Of a stretch of DNA of 64,000 bases, positions 8,085 to 16,866 are shown in pieces (the first letter of the stretch is position 1; each line of letters begins with the position of its first letter). Under the pieces are notes generated by a model, which made no database searches, had not been told where the DNA came from, and worked only from the letters and a program-made list of their open reading frames with translations. The stretch comes from Dolichospermum planctonicum (GTDB taxonomy: Bacteria > Cyanobacteriota > Cyanobacteriia > Cyanobacteriales > Nostocaceae). The translations under genes and the position numbers were made by a program. The stretch lies in the NCBI RefSeq assembly GCF_005402965.1, contig NZ_BJCF01000021.1, forward strand, positions 1-64,000, given 5' to 3'.

Positions 8085-8801
8085 ATGGCAAAAAAAGTAT
8101 CACGCCGCTTGCGGGCGTTACTAGAAAAAGTAGAAGATAAGGATTATACACCCTTAGAAGCATTGGCTCTGTTAAAAGAAACAGCAACCGCTAAATTCGC
8201 CGAAGCTGCTGAGGCTCATATCCGTTTAGGAATTGATCCTAAGTACACAGACCAACAATTGCGGACAACAGTAGCACTACCTAAAGGTACGGGGCAAATA
8301 ATCCGGGTAGCAGTGATCGCTAGAGGGGAAAAAGTCACAGAAGCGACTAATGCTGGTGCCGATATAGCTGGTTCAGAAGAACTGATTGAGCAGATTCAGA
8401 AGGGCTTCATGGACTTTGATAAGCTGATTGCGACACCAGATGTAATGCCACAGGTAGCAAAGCTTGGTAAATTGCTAGGTCCGCGTGGTTTGATGCCGTC
8501 ACCCAAAGGTGGTACAGTAACCTTTGATATCGGTAGTGCGATCGCCGAATTTAAAGCTGGTAAATTAGAATATCGGGCTGATCGGACTGGGATTGTTCAT
8601 GTTATGTTTGGTAAGGCTGGTTTTTCACCTGAAGATTTATTAATCAACCTGAAGGCATTACAAGAGTCCATTGACCGTAACCGTCCTTCAGGTGCTAAAG
8701 GTCGTTATTGGCGGTCATTGTATGTGTCCTCGACTATGGGGCCATCAATTGCCATTGATATCAGCGCCTTACGGGAATTAAAACTCACCGAAGCTGCATA
8801 A
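8085..8801 (+). CDS. rplA: 50S ribosomal protein L1
   Basis: A 238-residue L1, the ribosomal stalk protein near the E site, which in many bacteria also represses its own operon. Clear L1 signatures include [19 protein letters not shown] and [17 protein letters not shown]. An AGGAG sequence lies about 7 nt before the ATG. A 130-bp spacer with short repeats separates it from rplK, which is longer than usual. Confidence 0.97.
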   Translation: MAKKVSRRLRALLEKVEDKDYTPLEALALLKETATAKFAEAAEAHIRLGIDPKYTDQQLRTTVALPKGTGQIIRVAVIARGEKVTEATNAGADIAGSEELIEQIQKGFMDFDKLIATPDVMPQVAKLGKLLGPRGLMPSPKGGTVTFDIGSAIAEFKAGKLEYRADRTGIVHVMFGKAGFSPEDLLINLKALQESIDRNRPSGAKGRYWRSLYVSSTMGPSIAIDISALRELKLTEAA

Positions 8802-8803
8802 TT

Positions 8804-8840
8804 TGGTAATTGGTAATGGGTAATGGGTAATTGGTGATAG
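8804..8840. repeat. Heptameric repeats (TAATGGG / TAATTGG family) after rplA
   Basis: About five 7-bp units of GGTAATT or GGTAATG lie just after the rplA stop codon. The same family occurs at 10204-10240, 11813-11904 and 50186-50216. Confidence 0.75.
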
Positions 8841-8905
8841 ATGAGTATAATCAGCAATGACTAATGACCAATAACTAATCCTAATAACCAAAATTAAATA
8901 GATAA

Positions 8906-9055
8906 AGCCGGAGACAGCAGGTGCTAATAGCTTAATATCCTGCCGAGGTTGTAATTTTAACTACCTAAAGTTTAAACAGTAAAACTGTGACAACGACAGT
9001 ATTAAAAATACCACTTTGAAACCCTGGCTAAGATAGCTGGGGTTAACTGTTTTCG
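8906..9055 (+). promoter_or_regulatory. Ribosomal protein L10 leader with attenuator
   Basis: The conserved L10-binding fold is recognisable at about 8910-8952: GAGACAGCAGG, a short arm, then CCTGCCGAGGTT. It is followed at 9020-9044 by a strong hairpin (11-bp arms, AACCCTGGCTA / TAGCTGGGGTT, one mismatch, loop AGA) and a T-rich run (AACTGTTTT). In the known mechanism, excess L10 or L10(L12)4 binds the leader and promotes premature termination, which tunes rplJL. A second heptamer cluster (9076-9140) lies between the attenuator and rplJ. Confidence 0.8.
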
Positions 9056-9158
9056 GCGGGTCAGCAAAAAGGTAATGGGTGATAGGTGACAGGTGACAGG
9101 AAATAGAGTCAAAACTAACAACTGACCACTGACAACTGACATTGGAGGTGAGATAAGT

Positions 9159-9704
9159 ATGGGAAGAACGTTAGAAAACAAAAAAGAGATAGTAGCTGAT
9201 CTCAAGGAAACCTTGAGTAAGTCAACTTTAGCACTGGTAATTGATTATCAGGGGCTAACAGTTGCCGAAATCACCAATTTGCGTCAGCAACTCCGTCCTA
9301 GTGGTGCTATATGTAAGGTGACAAAAAACACCTTTATGGGCATTGCCATTAAGGATCAGAAACAGTGGGAGCCAATGTCGGAACTGCTGAAAGGCTCTTC
9401 TGCATTTCTGCTAGTTAAAGAAGATTTATCCGCGATTAAAGCTTATCAAGCATTCCAAAAAGCCACCAAGAAAACAGAAATTCGCGGTGGTGTCATGGAA
9501 GGTCGTGTCCTGAGTGAAGCTGATGTTAAGGCTCTAGGAGACTTACCATCTAAAGAACAACTCATGGGTCAAATCGCTGGTGCTATCAACGCTGTGGCTA
9601 CCAAGCTGGCTGTTGGTATCAACGAAGTTCCCAGTTCCTTGGCTCGCGCTTTGCAAGCTATCGCTGAAAAAGAAAATGGTGATAGTTCCGAAAGTGCTTC
9701 TTAG
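9159..9704 (+). CDS. rplJ: 50S ribosomal protein L10
   Basis: A 181-residue L10, the stalk base that anchors L7/L12 dimers. It begins [19 protein letters not shown] and has the rRNA-binding stretch [14 protein letters not shown] and a helical C-terminus. A strong GGAGGTGAG ribosome binding site lies about 9 nt before the ATG. The C-terminus after [14 protein letters not shown] ends in a short Ser/Glu tail. It forms an operon with rplL. Confidence 0.97.
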   Translation: MGRTLENKKEIVADLKETLSKSTLALVIDYQGLTVAEITNLRQQLRPSGAICKVTKNTFMGIAIKDQKQWEPMSELLKGSSAFLLVKEDLSAIKAYQAFQKATKKTEIRGGVMEGRVLSEADVKALGDLPSKEQLMGQIAGAINAVATKLAVGINEVPSSLARALQAIAEKENGDSSESAS

Positions 9705-9810
9705 TGTATATTAGCAAATACAGAACGCACTAATTAATCGTGGTGGTGCTTAACCACTAACAAATGACAACTGACAAATCAAAACAAATCAAAAATTAGG
9801 AGTTATATCC

Positions 9811-10197
9811 ATGTCTGCTGCAACCGAACAAATTTTAGAACAATTGAAAGCCCTCACCTTATTAGAAGCTTCTGAATTAGTCAAGCAAATCGAAGAAGCC
9901 TTTGGTGTGAGCGCTGCTGCTACTGGTGGTATGATGATGATGGCCCCTGGTGCTGCTGCTCCTGCTGAAGAAGTAGTAGAAAAGACCGAGTTTGATGCAA
10001 TTTTGGATTCTGTACCTGCTGATAAGAAGATTGCTGTCTTGAAGATTGTCCGTGAAATCACAGGTTTAGGTCTGAAAGAAGCTAAAGAATTGGTAGAAGC
10101 TGCTCCTAAAGCTGTTAAGGAAGGTGTAGCTAAGGACGCTGCTGAGGATATCAAGAAGCGGATTGAAGAAGCTGGTGGTAAGGTAGTAATTAAGTAG
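9811..10197 (+). CDS. rplL: 50S ribosomal protein L7/L12
   Basis: A 128-residue L7/L12, the multicopy stalk protein that recruits translation factors. The N-terminal dimerisation domain (residues 1-35) is followed by a flexible methionine- and alanine-rich hinge ([16 protein letters not shown]). The conserved C-terminal domain contains [20 protein letters not shown]. An AGGAG site precedes the ATG. The last gene of the rplJL unit. Confidence 0.98.
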   Translation: MSAATEQILEQLKALTLLEASELVKQIEEAFGVSAAATGGMMMMAPGAAAPAEEVVEKTEFDAILDSVPADKKIAVLKIVREITGLGLKEAKELVEAAPKAVKEGVAKDAAEDIKKRIEEAGGKVVIK

Positions 10198-10203
10198 TTG
10201 CTA

Positions 10204-10240
10204 TCTGGTAATTGGTAATTGGTAATTAGTAATTGGTAAA
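10204..10240. repeat. Heptameric repeats (GGTAATT) after rplL
   Basis: Five 7-bp units of GGTAATT type lie between the convergent rplL and nnrD genes. They are about 50 bp from the end of nnrD and belong to the same family as the array at 11813. Confidence 0.75.
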
Positions 10241-10249
10241 AACTAATTA

Positions 10250-11806
10250 TTACCCTTTACCTTTTGCCTTTTTTATGACTGGTAATAAATATTGTGTCAG
10301 TGTAAAAGCATCAACTCCTAATTCTGTTCTTGCTTGTGCTGCTAAAATTCCTGCTTGAGAATGCCACCAAGTCGCACTTGCGACTACATCCTCTATGGTA
10401 AGTTCTGGGGGAGGAATTTGCGCTAATAGTCCACCTAACAGGCCAGTTAATACATCACCGCTGCCTCCACGGGCTAAGGCCGGGGTGCTTTCGGGATTTA
10501 TCCAAACACTACCTTGAGGATTAGATATAGCCGTTCTTGCCCCTTTGAGCAGGACTACAGCCCCACTTTCGTGGGCTGCTGTTTGTACTGCTTTGACTCT
10601 ATTTGTGTAATCAATATGGGGAAATAAACGCTTAAATTCTCCCGTGTGGGGTGTAATTACAGTGCCTGATTTTCGTGATTTTAATAGGGGAATAGTTCCT
10701 AATTGTGCGAGAATATTTAAAGCATCAGCATCGAGAATTAGAGGACATTCACATTCAATTATTTCGGGAAGAATAGAAATATTATCTGTAGTTAAACCCG
10801 GTCCGCAAGCAATTGTAGTAAATGAATTTAAGTCTATAAGGTGCGTTACGCTATCGCTAACACACCCTACTAATGGTAAATTAGCAATTGCTCCTTTTTC
10901 TGTTTCAGGACAACCGATAATTAACGCTTCTGGTAAATGGGAAACTAACGACATTTTTAGAGATTCTGGCACAGCAATTGATAACATTCCTACACCAGAA
11001 GCTCGCGCACCCAAACCTGTTAAAATTGCTCCACCTGCGTAACGTCGAGAACCACAAATTAATAGTAAATTTCCTTGTTTATATTTGTGGGTAATGAGGG
11101 GACGGGGTAAGGGTAGGGTAGATAATGCTGTTGTTTTAGTAATGCGTTTGATTTGGGGGACATTATCTAAAACCGCATGAATATCTGTTAAGGGAATATG
11201 AAAATCAATTAATTCAGTTTTACCAACATAAGGTAATGCTTGTTCTTGTAATAAACCCTGTTTCCATAAACCCAAACAAAATGTATAACTTGCCTGAATA
11301 GCTGTTCCTAAAACCTCCCCTGTGTCTGTGTGTAAACCGGAAGGTATATCAATACTAATAATAGGCTGATTTCTTTGATTAAAATAATTAATTGCAGCAG
11401 CTATAAAGTCGGTAATTTCTCTTTCTAAACCAAAACCAAATAAACCATCAATTAAAAAATCACAATTTGGTAATTCGTTAATTTCTTGATAACAGGGAAT
11501 TTCCAAACTTTGAATATATTGAAAATGTTGTGAAGTTAATTCTTTCAATTTAGAAAAAGGTTGATAAATCCAAACTTTATAACCGTGAAAATACAATTCA
11601 CGCGCTACTACTAAAGCATCACCTCCATTATGACCTGGACCGGCTAAAATGCCCACACATTTATCTGGAGAAATAATAGTTTGTAAGCGTTGGAAAATTA
11701 ATCCCCCTACCTTTTCCATTAAAGCAGCTACAGGCATTCCCGCAGTAAATATTCTGGTTTCAATATCCCGCATTTGCGCTGCGGTAACTACTTGTTCTTT
11801 TGTCAT
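10250..11806 (-). CDS. nnrD: Bifunctional NAD(P)H-hydrate epimerase / ADP-dependent dehydratase
   Basis: A 518-residue metabolite-repair enzyme. The N-terminal YjeF_N domain epimerises damaged NAD(P)HX; its conserved AGPGHNGGDAL motif is at 55-65. The C-terminal ribokinase-like domain uses ADP to dehydrate S-NAD(P)HX, with GPGLT, TPHTGEF and the catalytic RGGSGDVLTG motif (D451). Residues about 312-323 (VGCVSDSVTHLI) are encoded by a copy of a dispersed palindromic repeat and look like an insertion. They fall just before the GPGLT loop, and the frame is kept. The 5' leader on this strand is made almost wholly of heptamer repeats. Confidence 0.93.
   Translation of the reverse strand: MTKEQVVTAAQMRDIETRIFTAGMPVAALMEKVGGLIFQRLQTIISPDKCVGILAGPGHNGGDALVVARELYFHGYKVWIYQPFSKLKELTSQHFQYIQSLEIPCYQEINELPNCDFLIDGLFGFGLEREITDFIAAAINYFNQRNQPIISIDIPSGLHTDTGEVLGTAIQASYTFCLGLWKQGLLQEQALPYVGKTELIDFHIPLTDIHAVLDNVPQIKRITKTTALSTLPLPRPLITHKYKQGNLLLICGSRRYAGGAILTGLGARASGVGMLSIAVPESLKMSLVSHLPEALIIGCPETEKGAIANLPLVGCVSDSVTHLIDLNSFTTIACGPGLTTDNISILPEIIECECPLILDADALNILAQLGTIPLLKSRKSGTVITPHTGEFKRLFPHIDYTNRVKAVQTAAHESGAVVLLKGARTAISNPQGSVWINPESTPALARGGSGDVLTGLLGGLLAQIPPPELTIEDVVASATWWHSQAGILAAQARTELGVDAFTLTQYLLPVIKKAKGKG
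10838..10873. repeat. Palindromic repeat inside the nnrD reading frame
   Basis: The sequence AGGTGCGTTACGC, a short centre, then GCTAACACACCCTAC is the reverse complement of the intergenic copies at 3647 and 37191. Here it is translated as part of NnrD without breaking the frame. Confidence 0.8.
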
Positions 11807-11812
11807 TTGTCA

Positions 11813-11904
11813 ATTACCAATTACCAATTACCCATTACCCATTACCCATTACCTATTACCCATTACCCATTACCAATTACCCATTACCAATTACCCATTA
11901 CCCT
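11813..11904. repeat. Heptameric array (TTACCCA / TTACCAA)
   Basis: About thirteen contiguous 7-bp units fill the whole gap between the nnrD start and the 3' end of the SPOR-like gene. The array therefore forms the nnrD 5' leader and reaches the last codons of the neighbour. Confidence 0.92.
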
Positions 11905-12607
11905 ATTTTCCATAATAAACTCTAGCATTACCGTAACCTGAATTTTGAAAATAGCTATTCCATATTTCTGCTTCATATTTGTCGCTAAAAGGTCCTATAG
12001 CTATATGCGCTCCCCGTGGTTGAGTTCTCATAAATACATTAATATTTGCACTTATTTTCTGTCGAATTTCTGTACCAAAAGAACGTAAATTATTAGGGTG
12101 ACTAGGAATCACTATATAGTAGTATTTTCTTGCTTCTTGTTGATAGTTATTTGGATTGTTTTGGTTGTTATCATAGGCTGTTTGTTGACCAGAATTATTG
12201 GGTTTTATTTCTAGATTTGCAGAATTAACAATTCTAGCACCAAAAACACCATTTAATTCCAATTCTCTCACCCTGATTTCAGCATTAGATTGTTGATGAA
12301 AAACACCACATTGAATCACATTCCGTCCATTATAATTGCGGATATAAGCATTGCCTTCAACTTGCTGAACTCGTTGCAATACTTGAAAATCGCTGCTATC
12401 AACATAAACAAAATATCGTTCAAAATTTTGGTTATACTGGTTTAATTCCCCAGGTTGTACTTGCTGCGTCCCCTGTGCTAAAAATTGACTATTCTTGGGG
12501 ATTTGAGCCTGAACTGGAGTACAATCGAACATAAACGCCCAATACCCACCCGCAAGTAAAGATAACATAGATAAAGGAGTAAAGTAACTGACTCTTAAGT
12601 TAGACAT
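11903..12607 (-). CDS. Secreted protein with two SPOR-like domains
   Basis: A 234-residue protein with an N-terminal hydrophobic segment (LSMLSLLAGGYWAFMF) ending near PVQAQ, consistent with a signal peptide or membrane anchor. Two related modules follow at about 64-130 (YFVYVDSSDFQVLQRVQQV, ending FGARIV) and 163-233 (YYYIVIPSHPNNLRSFGTEIRQK, ending NARVYYGK). Both resemble SPOR repeats, which bind denuded peptidoglycan at septa. An Asn/Gln-rich linker separates them. Two SPOR-like units would fit a cell-wall or septal role in a filament. The family assignment is moderate. Confidence 0.6.
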   Translation of the reverse strand: MSNLRVSYFTPLSMLSLLAGGYWAFMFDCTPVQAQIPKNSQFLAQGTQQVQPGELNQYNQNFERYFVYVDSSDFQVLQRVQQVEGNAYIRNYNGRNVIQCGVFHQQSNAEIRVRELELNGVFGARIVNSANLEIKPNNSGQQTAYDNNQNNPNNYQQEARKYYYIVIPSHPNNLRSFGTEIRQKISANINVFMRTQPRGAHIAIGPFSDKYEAEIWNSYFQNSGYGNARVYYGK

Positions 12608-12777
12608 ATTTGTTACTAGCTCTTACAGAAATTTTCTATGAACTATTCGATATATGGACTACCTTAACAGGAAAATTTCTCCTATATGCTACAATCGGAA
12701 AACCTCGCACTTTGTGAGTAAATAAAAAACCCCTTTCTTACGAAAATAAGCCGCAAGCACTTTGAAAAGTGTGAATT

Positions 12778-13833
12778 ATGAAAAAAGTTGTCGTTGGTCT
12801 TTCTGGTGGCGTTGATAGTTCCGTAGCCGCCGCTATGCTACATAATCAGGGCTATGATGTAATTGGTTTAACCCTTTGGCTAATGAAAGGCAAGGGGCAA
12901 TGTTGCTCTGAAGGAATGATCGACGCGGCTGATATTTGCCAACAATTGGGTATTCCCCATGAAATTGTTGATATTCGGGATGTCTTTCAAAGGTCAATTG
13001 TTGATTTTTTGGTGACAGGTTATAGTGCGGGAATTACGCCATTACCTTGTTCTCAATGTAACAAAACGGTCAAATTTGGTCCGATGGTGGAATATGCACG
13101 GGAAAAATTAAAATGCGATCGCATCGCTACAGGTCATTATGCCAAAATTCGTTACGATGACGCTACTAATCGTTACCAATTGTTACGAGCCGTTGACCGC
13201 AATAAAGATCAATCTTATTTTCTCTATGATTTATCCCAAGATTTATTAGGGGCTGTAATTTTTCCCCTAGGTGAATTGAATAAAACCGATACCCGGAGAA
13301 TTGCTACAGAATACAACTTAAAAACCGCCGATAAACCGGAAAGTCAAGATTTATGCTTGGTAGAAAGTAACGGTTCTATGCGGGCATTTTTAGATAAATA
13401 TTTAGCTCCCAAATCCGGTGATATTGTTGATACTACTGGCAAAATTTTGGGACAACATGATGGTATTCATCATTATACCATTGGCCAGCGAAAAGGCTTA
13501 GGTATTGCTGCGGCCGAACCCTTGTATGTGATTTCCTTAGATGCTGTTAATAACAGGGTAGTTGTAGGCGATCGCACCAAAGGAACTCAGTCAGAATGTA
13601 CAATAAATAGAGTAAATTGGGTTTCTATTGCTGAACCAGTCACACCTGTACGAGCAGAAGTACAAATTCGTTATCGTTCTCAACCCGTAGCTGTGACAGT
13701 AATTCCTTTAGCAGATTCCCGCGTGCGCTTAGTATTTGATGAACCACAGTTTAGCATTACACCCGGACAAGCTGCGGTTTGGTACGACAAAGACAAGGTA
13801 TTAGGTGGGGGAATTATCGAACAGTTTAGTTAA
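12778..13833 (+). CDS. mnmA: tRNA-specific 2-thiouridylase MnmA
   Basis: A 351-residue enzyme that thiolates U34 of tRNA-Lys, -Glu and -Gln in the cytoplasm. The PP-loop GLSGGVDSS (7-15) binds ATP. Catalytic cysteines are C94, in PCSQCNK, and C193, in ESQDLCLV. The C-terminal domain ends with [19 protein letters not shown], as in the family. It starts at ATG 12778 after a GAAAAGTG leader and is convergent with the aldolase gene. Confidence 0.96.
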   Translation: MKKVVVGLSGGVDSSVAAAMLHNQGYDVIGLTLWLMKGKGQCCSEGMIDAADICQQLGIPHEIVDIRDVFQRSIVDFLVTGYSAGITPLPCSQCNKTVKFGPMVEYAREKLKCDRIATGHYAKIRYDDATNRYQLLRAVDRNKDQSYFLYDLSQDLLGAVIFPLGELNKTDTRRIATEYNLKTADKPESQDLCLVESNGSMRAFLDKYLAPKSGDIVDTTGKILGQHDGIHHYTIGQRKGLGIAAAEPLYVISLDAVNNRVVVGDRTKGTQSECTINRVNWVSIAEPVTPVRAEVQIRYRSQPVAVTVIPLADSRVRLVFDEPQFSITPGQAAVWYDKDKVLGGGIIEQFS

Positions 13834-13920
13834 ATCAAAAACCCGTAAGGGCGCAGGTCTTGCACCCTAGATTGTATCCCATACTACTAATAACTTTTCC
13901 TAGCTCCTATAATCGCTATA

Positions 13921-14697
13921 TTATTCCAGTAAATCTGGTTCTTGCCGTACAATCATCTCATACAAGGGTTGAAAACTAAACCAACCCATCTCAGCAGAAC
14001 CCACTTGACTATAAGCTATCTTGGCATACTCTGGTTTAATTGGGCTGGGTGTTCCGGCTGCTTCTGCCAATAATTGCGCTTGACAAGAGCGGTCCATTGT
14101 GATAAACCACCAAGCAGCCTCATCAATAGTTTTACCTACTGTCAATAAACCGTGATTTTTGAGAATGACGGCTTTATTTTTTCCCAAAGTTTCAGCAATG
14201 CGCTTGCCTTCTTCCAGGTTGAGAACAACTCCCGTATAATCAGTAAATATACTATGATCTTCGTAAAAAGAACAAGCATCTTGAGTTAGCGGGTCAAGCA
14301 GACGGCCGAGACTAGACCAGCTTTTACCATAGATAGAATGGGCGTGAGCTGCTGCTACCACCTCAGGACGGGCTGCATGAACTTGAGAATGAATAGCAAA
14401 AGCAGCACGATTTACCGGACGATTACCGTAAATTACATCACCTTGCTGATTAACTAATATGAGGTCACTAACTCGAATTAAACCAAAGTACATTCCAAAG
14501 GGATTTACCCAAAAATGTTCAGGTTTTTCCGGGTCACGGGCTGTAATGTGTCCAGCAACACCTTCATCAAATCCAAATCGGGAAAATAGCCGCAATGCAG
14601 CCACTAGTCGCTGTTGACGGTGCAATCTTTCCTCGGTAATGGAGGTAAATGTGGGAATTGTGGGACTATTGGGTTTTTGTATGGGTGTTTCGGTCAT
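13921..14697 (-). CDS. Class II aldolase/adducin family protein
   Basis: A 258-residue protein of the class II aldolase/adducin fold. Metal ligands are provided by the AHAHS motif near residue 118 and by the HGLL motif near residue 180. The N-terminal FSRFGFDEGVAGHITARDP stretch is typical of the branch annotated as class II aldolase or adducin head domain. Family members cleave sugar phosphates such as fuculose-1-phosphate, but the substrate here is unknown. The gene is monocistronic and convergent with mnmA. Confidence 0.85.
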   Translation of the reverse strand: MTETPIQKPNSPTIPTFTSITEERLHRQQRLVAALRLFSRFGFDEGVAGHITARDPEKPEHFWVNPFGMYFGLIRVSDLILVNQQGDVIYGNRPVNRAAFAIHSQVHAARPEVVAAAHAHSIYGKSWSSLGRLLDPLTQDACSFYEDHSIFTDYTGVVLNLEEGKRIAETLGKNKAVILKNHGLLTVGKTIDEAAWWFITMDRSCQAQLLAEAAGTPSPIKPEYAKIAYSQVGSAEMGWFSFQPLYEMIVRQEPDLLE

Positions 14698-14741
14698 ATA
14701 GGAATTGAATTTATAGGTGATTTTATCAAATTACCCAAATC

Positions 14742-14778
14742 AGAAAATAAAAACCGCAAAATACTATATTTTACGGTT
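14742..14778 (-). terminator. Rho-independent terminator of the EVE-domain gene
   Basis: On the minus strand a 12-bp stem with one mismatch (arms at 14767-14778 and 14752-14763, 3-nt loop) is followed by a T-rich run. It lies downstream of the EVE gene. A GGTGTGAGGAG element at 14788 sits between gene and hairpin. Confidence 0.75.
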
Positions 14779-14881
14779 CTAAGTATGGTGTGAGGAGTTA
14801 AACTTTCCATCATTATAGAATATCAGCCAGACAAAAACTCTTTCATAACACTTTGAGGAACAAAATTATTTTTAATATTTC

Positions 14882-15310
14882 CTACTTTTCCTGAATTAAT
14901 TTCTGTACCTGTTCCCACTCTTCTGAACTTACCTTAAAATTAGTCGAATTGGGAGCGCGAAGCACCAATAAATTTTTAAGTACAGAATCTTCTTGTAACT
15001 GATTTTTCTGTAAAGGAGATTCTACAAATTTATTTGTAAATCTAATTATCGCTTGTTGTTTTCCCAAAGCTCTTGTAGAGTCTACCCAATATTTCTTATC
15101 TGGTATTTCCGTCAAGAATTGAGCGGGTTCTATCACTTCTGCTGTCGCATAAATTCCCCCTTGACTACCAGATAACCAAATAATAACACCATCACCAGGA
15201 GCGATATCGTTAGCATAACGAGTTACCAACCAAGGAATTGCTTCTAACTCCTTGATAGCTTCTAAAACCCGATAATACTTGGGATTTCCTTGAAATAACC
15301 AATAGGCCAT
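14882..15310 (-). CDS. EVE-domain protein
   Basis: A 142-residue protein that is a single EVE (PUA-like) domain: MAYWLFQGNPKYY, the VTRYANDIAPGDGVIIWLSG segment and the GIYATAEVIE strand. EVE domains bind modified nucleotides in DNA or RNA and occur both in housekeeping proteins and fused to restriction-type effectors. This one stands alone, with no nuclease partner beside it; its neighbours are the class II aldolase and arsS. The hairpin at 14742 ends its transcript. Family is sure; ligand unknown. Confidence 0.85.
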   Translation of the reverse strand: MAYWLFQGNPKYYRVLEAIKELEAIPWLVTRYANDIAPGDGVIIWLSGSQGGIYATAEVIEPAQFLTEIPDKKYWVDSTRALGKQQAIIRFTNKFVESPLQKNQLQEDSVLKNLLVLRAPNSTNFKVSSEEWEQVQKLIQEK

Positions 15311-15371
15311 ATACTTTTCTGATAATTACCAGGTCAGATTATACCATTTTTGAGATTTTTGATCTTACTTA

Positions 15372-15411
15372 GCCATAAAAAATAAAAACCGTGAAAAAAT
15401 AAATTCACGGC
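15372..15411 (-). terminator. Rho-independent terminator of arsS
   Basis: On the minus strand a stem CCGTGAA / TTCACGG (arms at 15404-15410 and 15389-15395) is followed by a T-rich tract. As at the EVE terminator, a GGTGTGAGGAG motif (15426) sits just upstream. Confidence 0.75.
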
Positions 15412-15544
15412 TTGAATAAAAATGTGGTGTGAGGAGACTTAACTCCCTTGATCATACTAGATATTAAAATTAGAAGTTCAATTACCACAAATTTCTTTAC
15501 AAAGTAATTATTTCCTGACATATATATTTTTAATATTTGTCAAT

Positions 15545-16519
15545 TTATACTATAGCACCACCACAACTAGAACCACAACCCGCAGTACAACCATAGCAAT
15601 ATTCAGCAGTTTGGACTTCATTAAATATATCCAAACTACCAATTTCTAACAATTTACTCACAGTCAAATTTTCACCATTACTAGTTTTAGCAGGTAAATT
15701 CATCATTTGATTAAAATCACAATCATAAATATTCCCTAAATAATCAATTGAAAGTTGTTCACGACACATTAAACCATCAATTGTATTTGCATTAAAGTGA
15801 GATTCCAAAAAATGCAAATAGCGAGAATAAAGCTGTTTTCTTTCTAAATGAAACTTTGTTCTCCCCACAGGTATATTAGTAATAGTGAAAAGATGATTAA
15901 ATCGAATATCAAATTTTTCAGACAAAAATGTTTTATAGTCTCCTTCTAACTTTTCCTGTTCAGGAGTGAGAGAAAAATCATCACTACTTGGTAATGGAGA
16001 ATTATACACCAAATCTAACACTAAATTGGGATTTTGACCATAACCGATTTTATTCAACCATTGTAAAGCCTTAATTGATTGATCAAAAACACCATTTCCC
16101 CGCATTTTATCCACATTATCGGCTAAATAACAGGGAAGAGAAGCGACAATTCTGACTTGATTCTCAGCAAAAAAATCTGGTAAATCCTCAAATCCCTGCA
16201 CAAAATAAATTGTCAAATTTGATCTGACAATGACCTGTTTACCTGCTTTATTTGCAGCTTCTACCAAAGACTTAAAACCATAATTCATTTCTGGAGCGCC
16301 ACCAGTTAAATCTACCGTTTTAATTTGCGGAAAACTACCAATTAAAGTAATTAACTGCTGACAAACTTCCGGTGTTAATTCCTCAGTTCTTTTCGGACTA
16401 GCTTCCACATGGCAATGGTTACAAGCTAAATTACAAAGTTTTCCCAAATTAACTTGTAAAACATTAATTTGCTGCTTTGTTAAAGGTGAATTTATCTGCT
16501 GAGAAAAAGGTGTAATCAT
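15545..16519 (-). CDS. arsS: Arsenosugar biosynthesis radical SAM protein ArsS
   Basis: A 324-residue radical SAM enzyme. The [4Fe-4S] motif CNLACNHC (C29, C33, C36) is followed by HVEASPKRTEE, as in the ArsS (DUF3641) family. The C-terminus carries the cysteine cluster CYGCTAGCGSSCGG (C308, C311, C315, C319). In the proposed pathway ArsS adds the 5'-deoxyadenosyl group to dimethylated arsenic to make an arsenosugar precursor, after methylation by ArsM. The arsM gene lies 1.3 kb upstream in the same direction, separated by an oppositely oriented Rpn gene. Confidence 0.92.
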   Translation of the reverse strand: MITPFSQQINSPLTKQQINVLQVNLGKLCNLACNHCHVEASPKRTEELTPEVCQQLITLIGSFPQIKTVDLTGGAPEMNYGFKSLVEAANKAGKQVIVRSNLTIYFVQGFEDLPDFFAENQVRIVASLPCYLADNVDKMRGNGVFDQSIKALQWLNKIGYGQNPNLVLDLVYNSPLPSSDDFSLTPEQEKLEGDYKTFLSEKFDIRFNHLFTITNIPVGRTKFHLERKQLYSRYLHFLESHFNANTIDGLMCREQLSIDYLGNIYDCDFNQMMNLPAKTSNGENLTVSKLLEIGSLDIFNEVQTAEYCYGCTAGCGSSCGGAIV

Positions 16520-16629
16520 AGAAGCATCTCTAGCTAAATTAAACCATAATTAGTTGAGAAATAAAAGCAAAGATGATAAATATGAGGATTTTACCCCATT
16601 TTCTCTCTAGTTTCTCCTATTTCTCATGC

Positions 16630-16790
16630 TGTCTCTCGTTCTCTCGTTCCCATGCTCTGCGTGGGAATATAGTTAAGAGGCTCTGCCTCTATTATACCTG
16701 GAGGTAGAACCTAGAACCTCAAAGATGACATTCCCAGTCAGAGACTGGGAACGAGGAACGAGGATGCTTTGTGTGGGAACGAGAATTTCC
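16630..16790. repeat. Dispersed repeat, 'CGTTCCCATGCTCTGCGTGGGAA' family
   Basis: The spacer between arsS and the Rpn gene (16520-16866) contains CTCTCGTTCCCATGCTCTGC, GAGGCTCTGCCTC and CATTCCCAGTCAGAGACTGG-type blocks, ending in GGAACGAG. These blocks resemble repeat families I know from other cyanobacterial genomes. They form several nested inverted repeats (e.g. AGAGGC / GCCTCT) and look like a degraded MITE. Confidence 0.65.
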
Positions 16791-16866
16791 TTTCTTTGCG
16801 TCTTTGCTCCTTTGCCTCTTTGCGCGAAACCTCAGCTAGATTAGATATAAGAATTACTCAATTACC

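Noticed and set aside
11649-11915. Frame ending in LPITNYPLPITHY repeats
   Set aside because: It is a translation of the heptamer array and of nnrD on the wrong strand.
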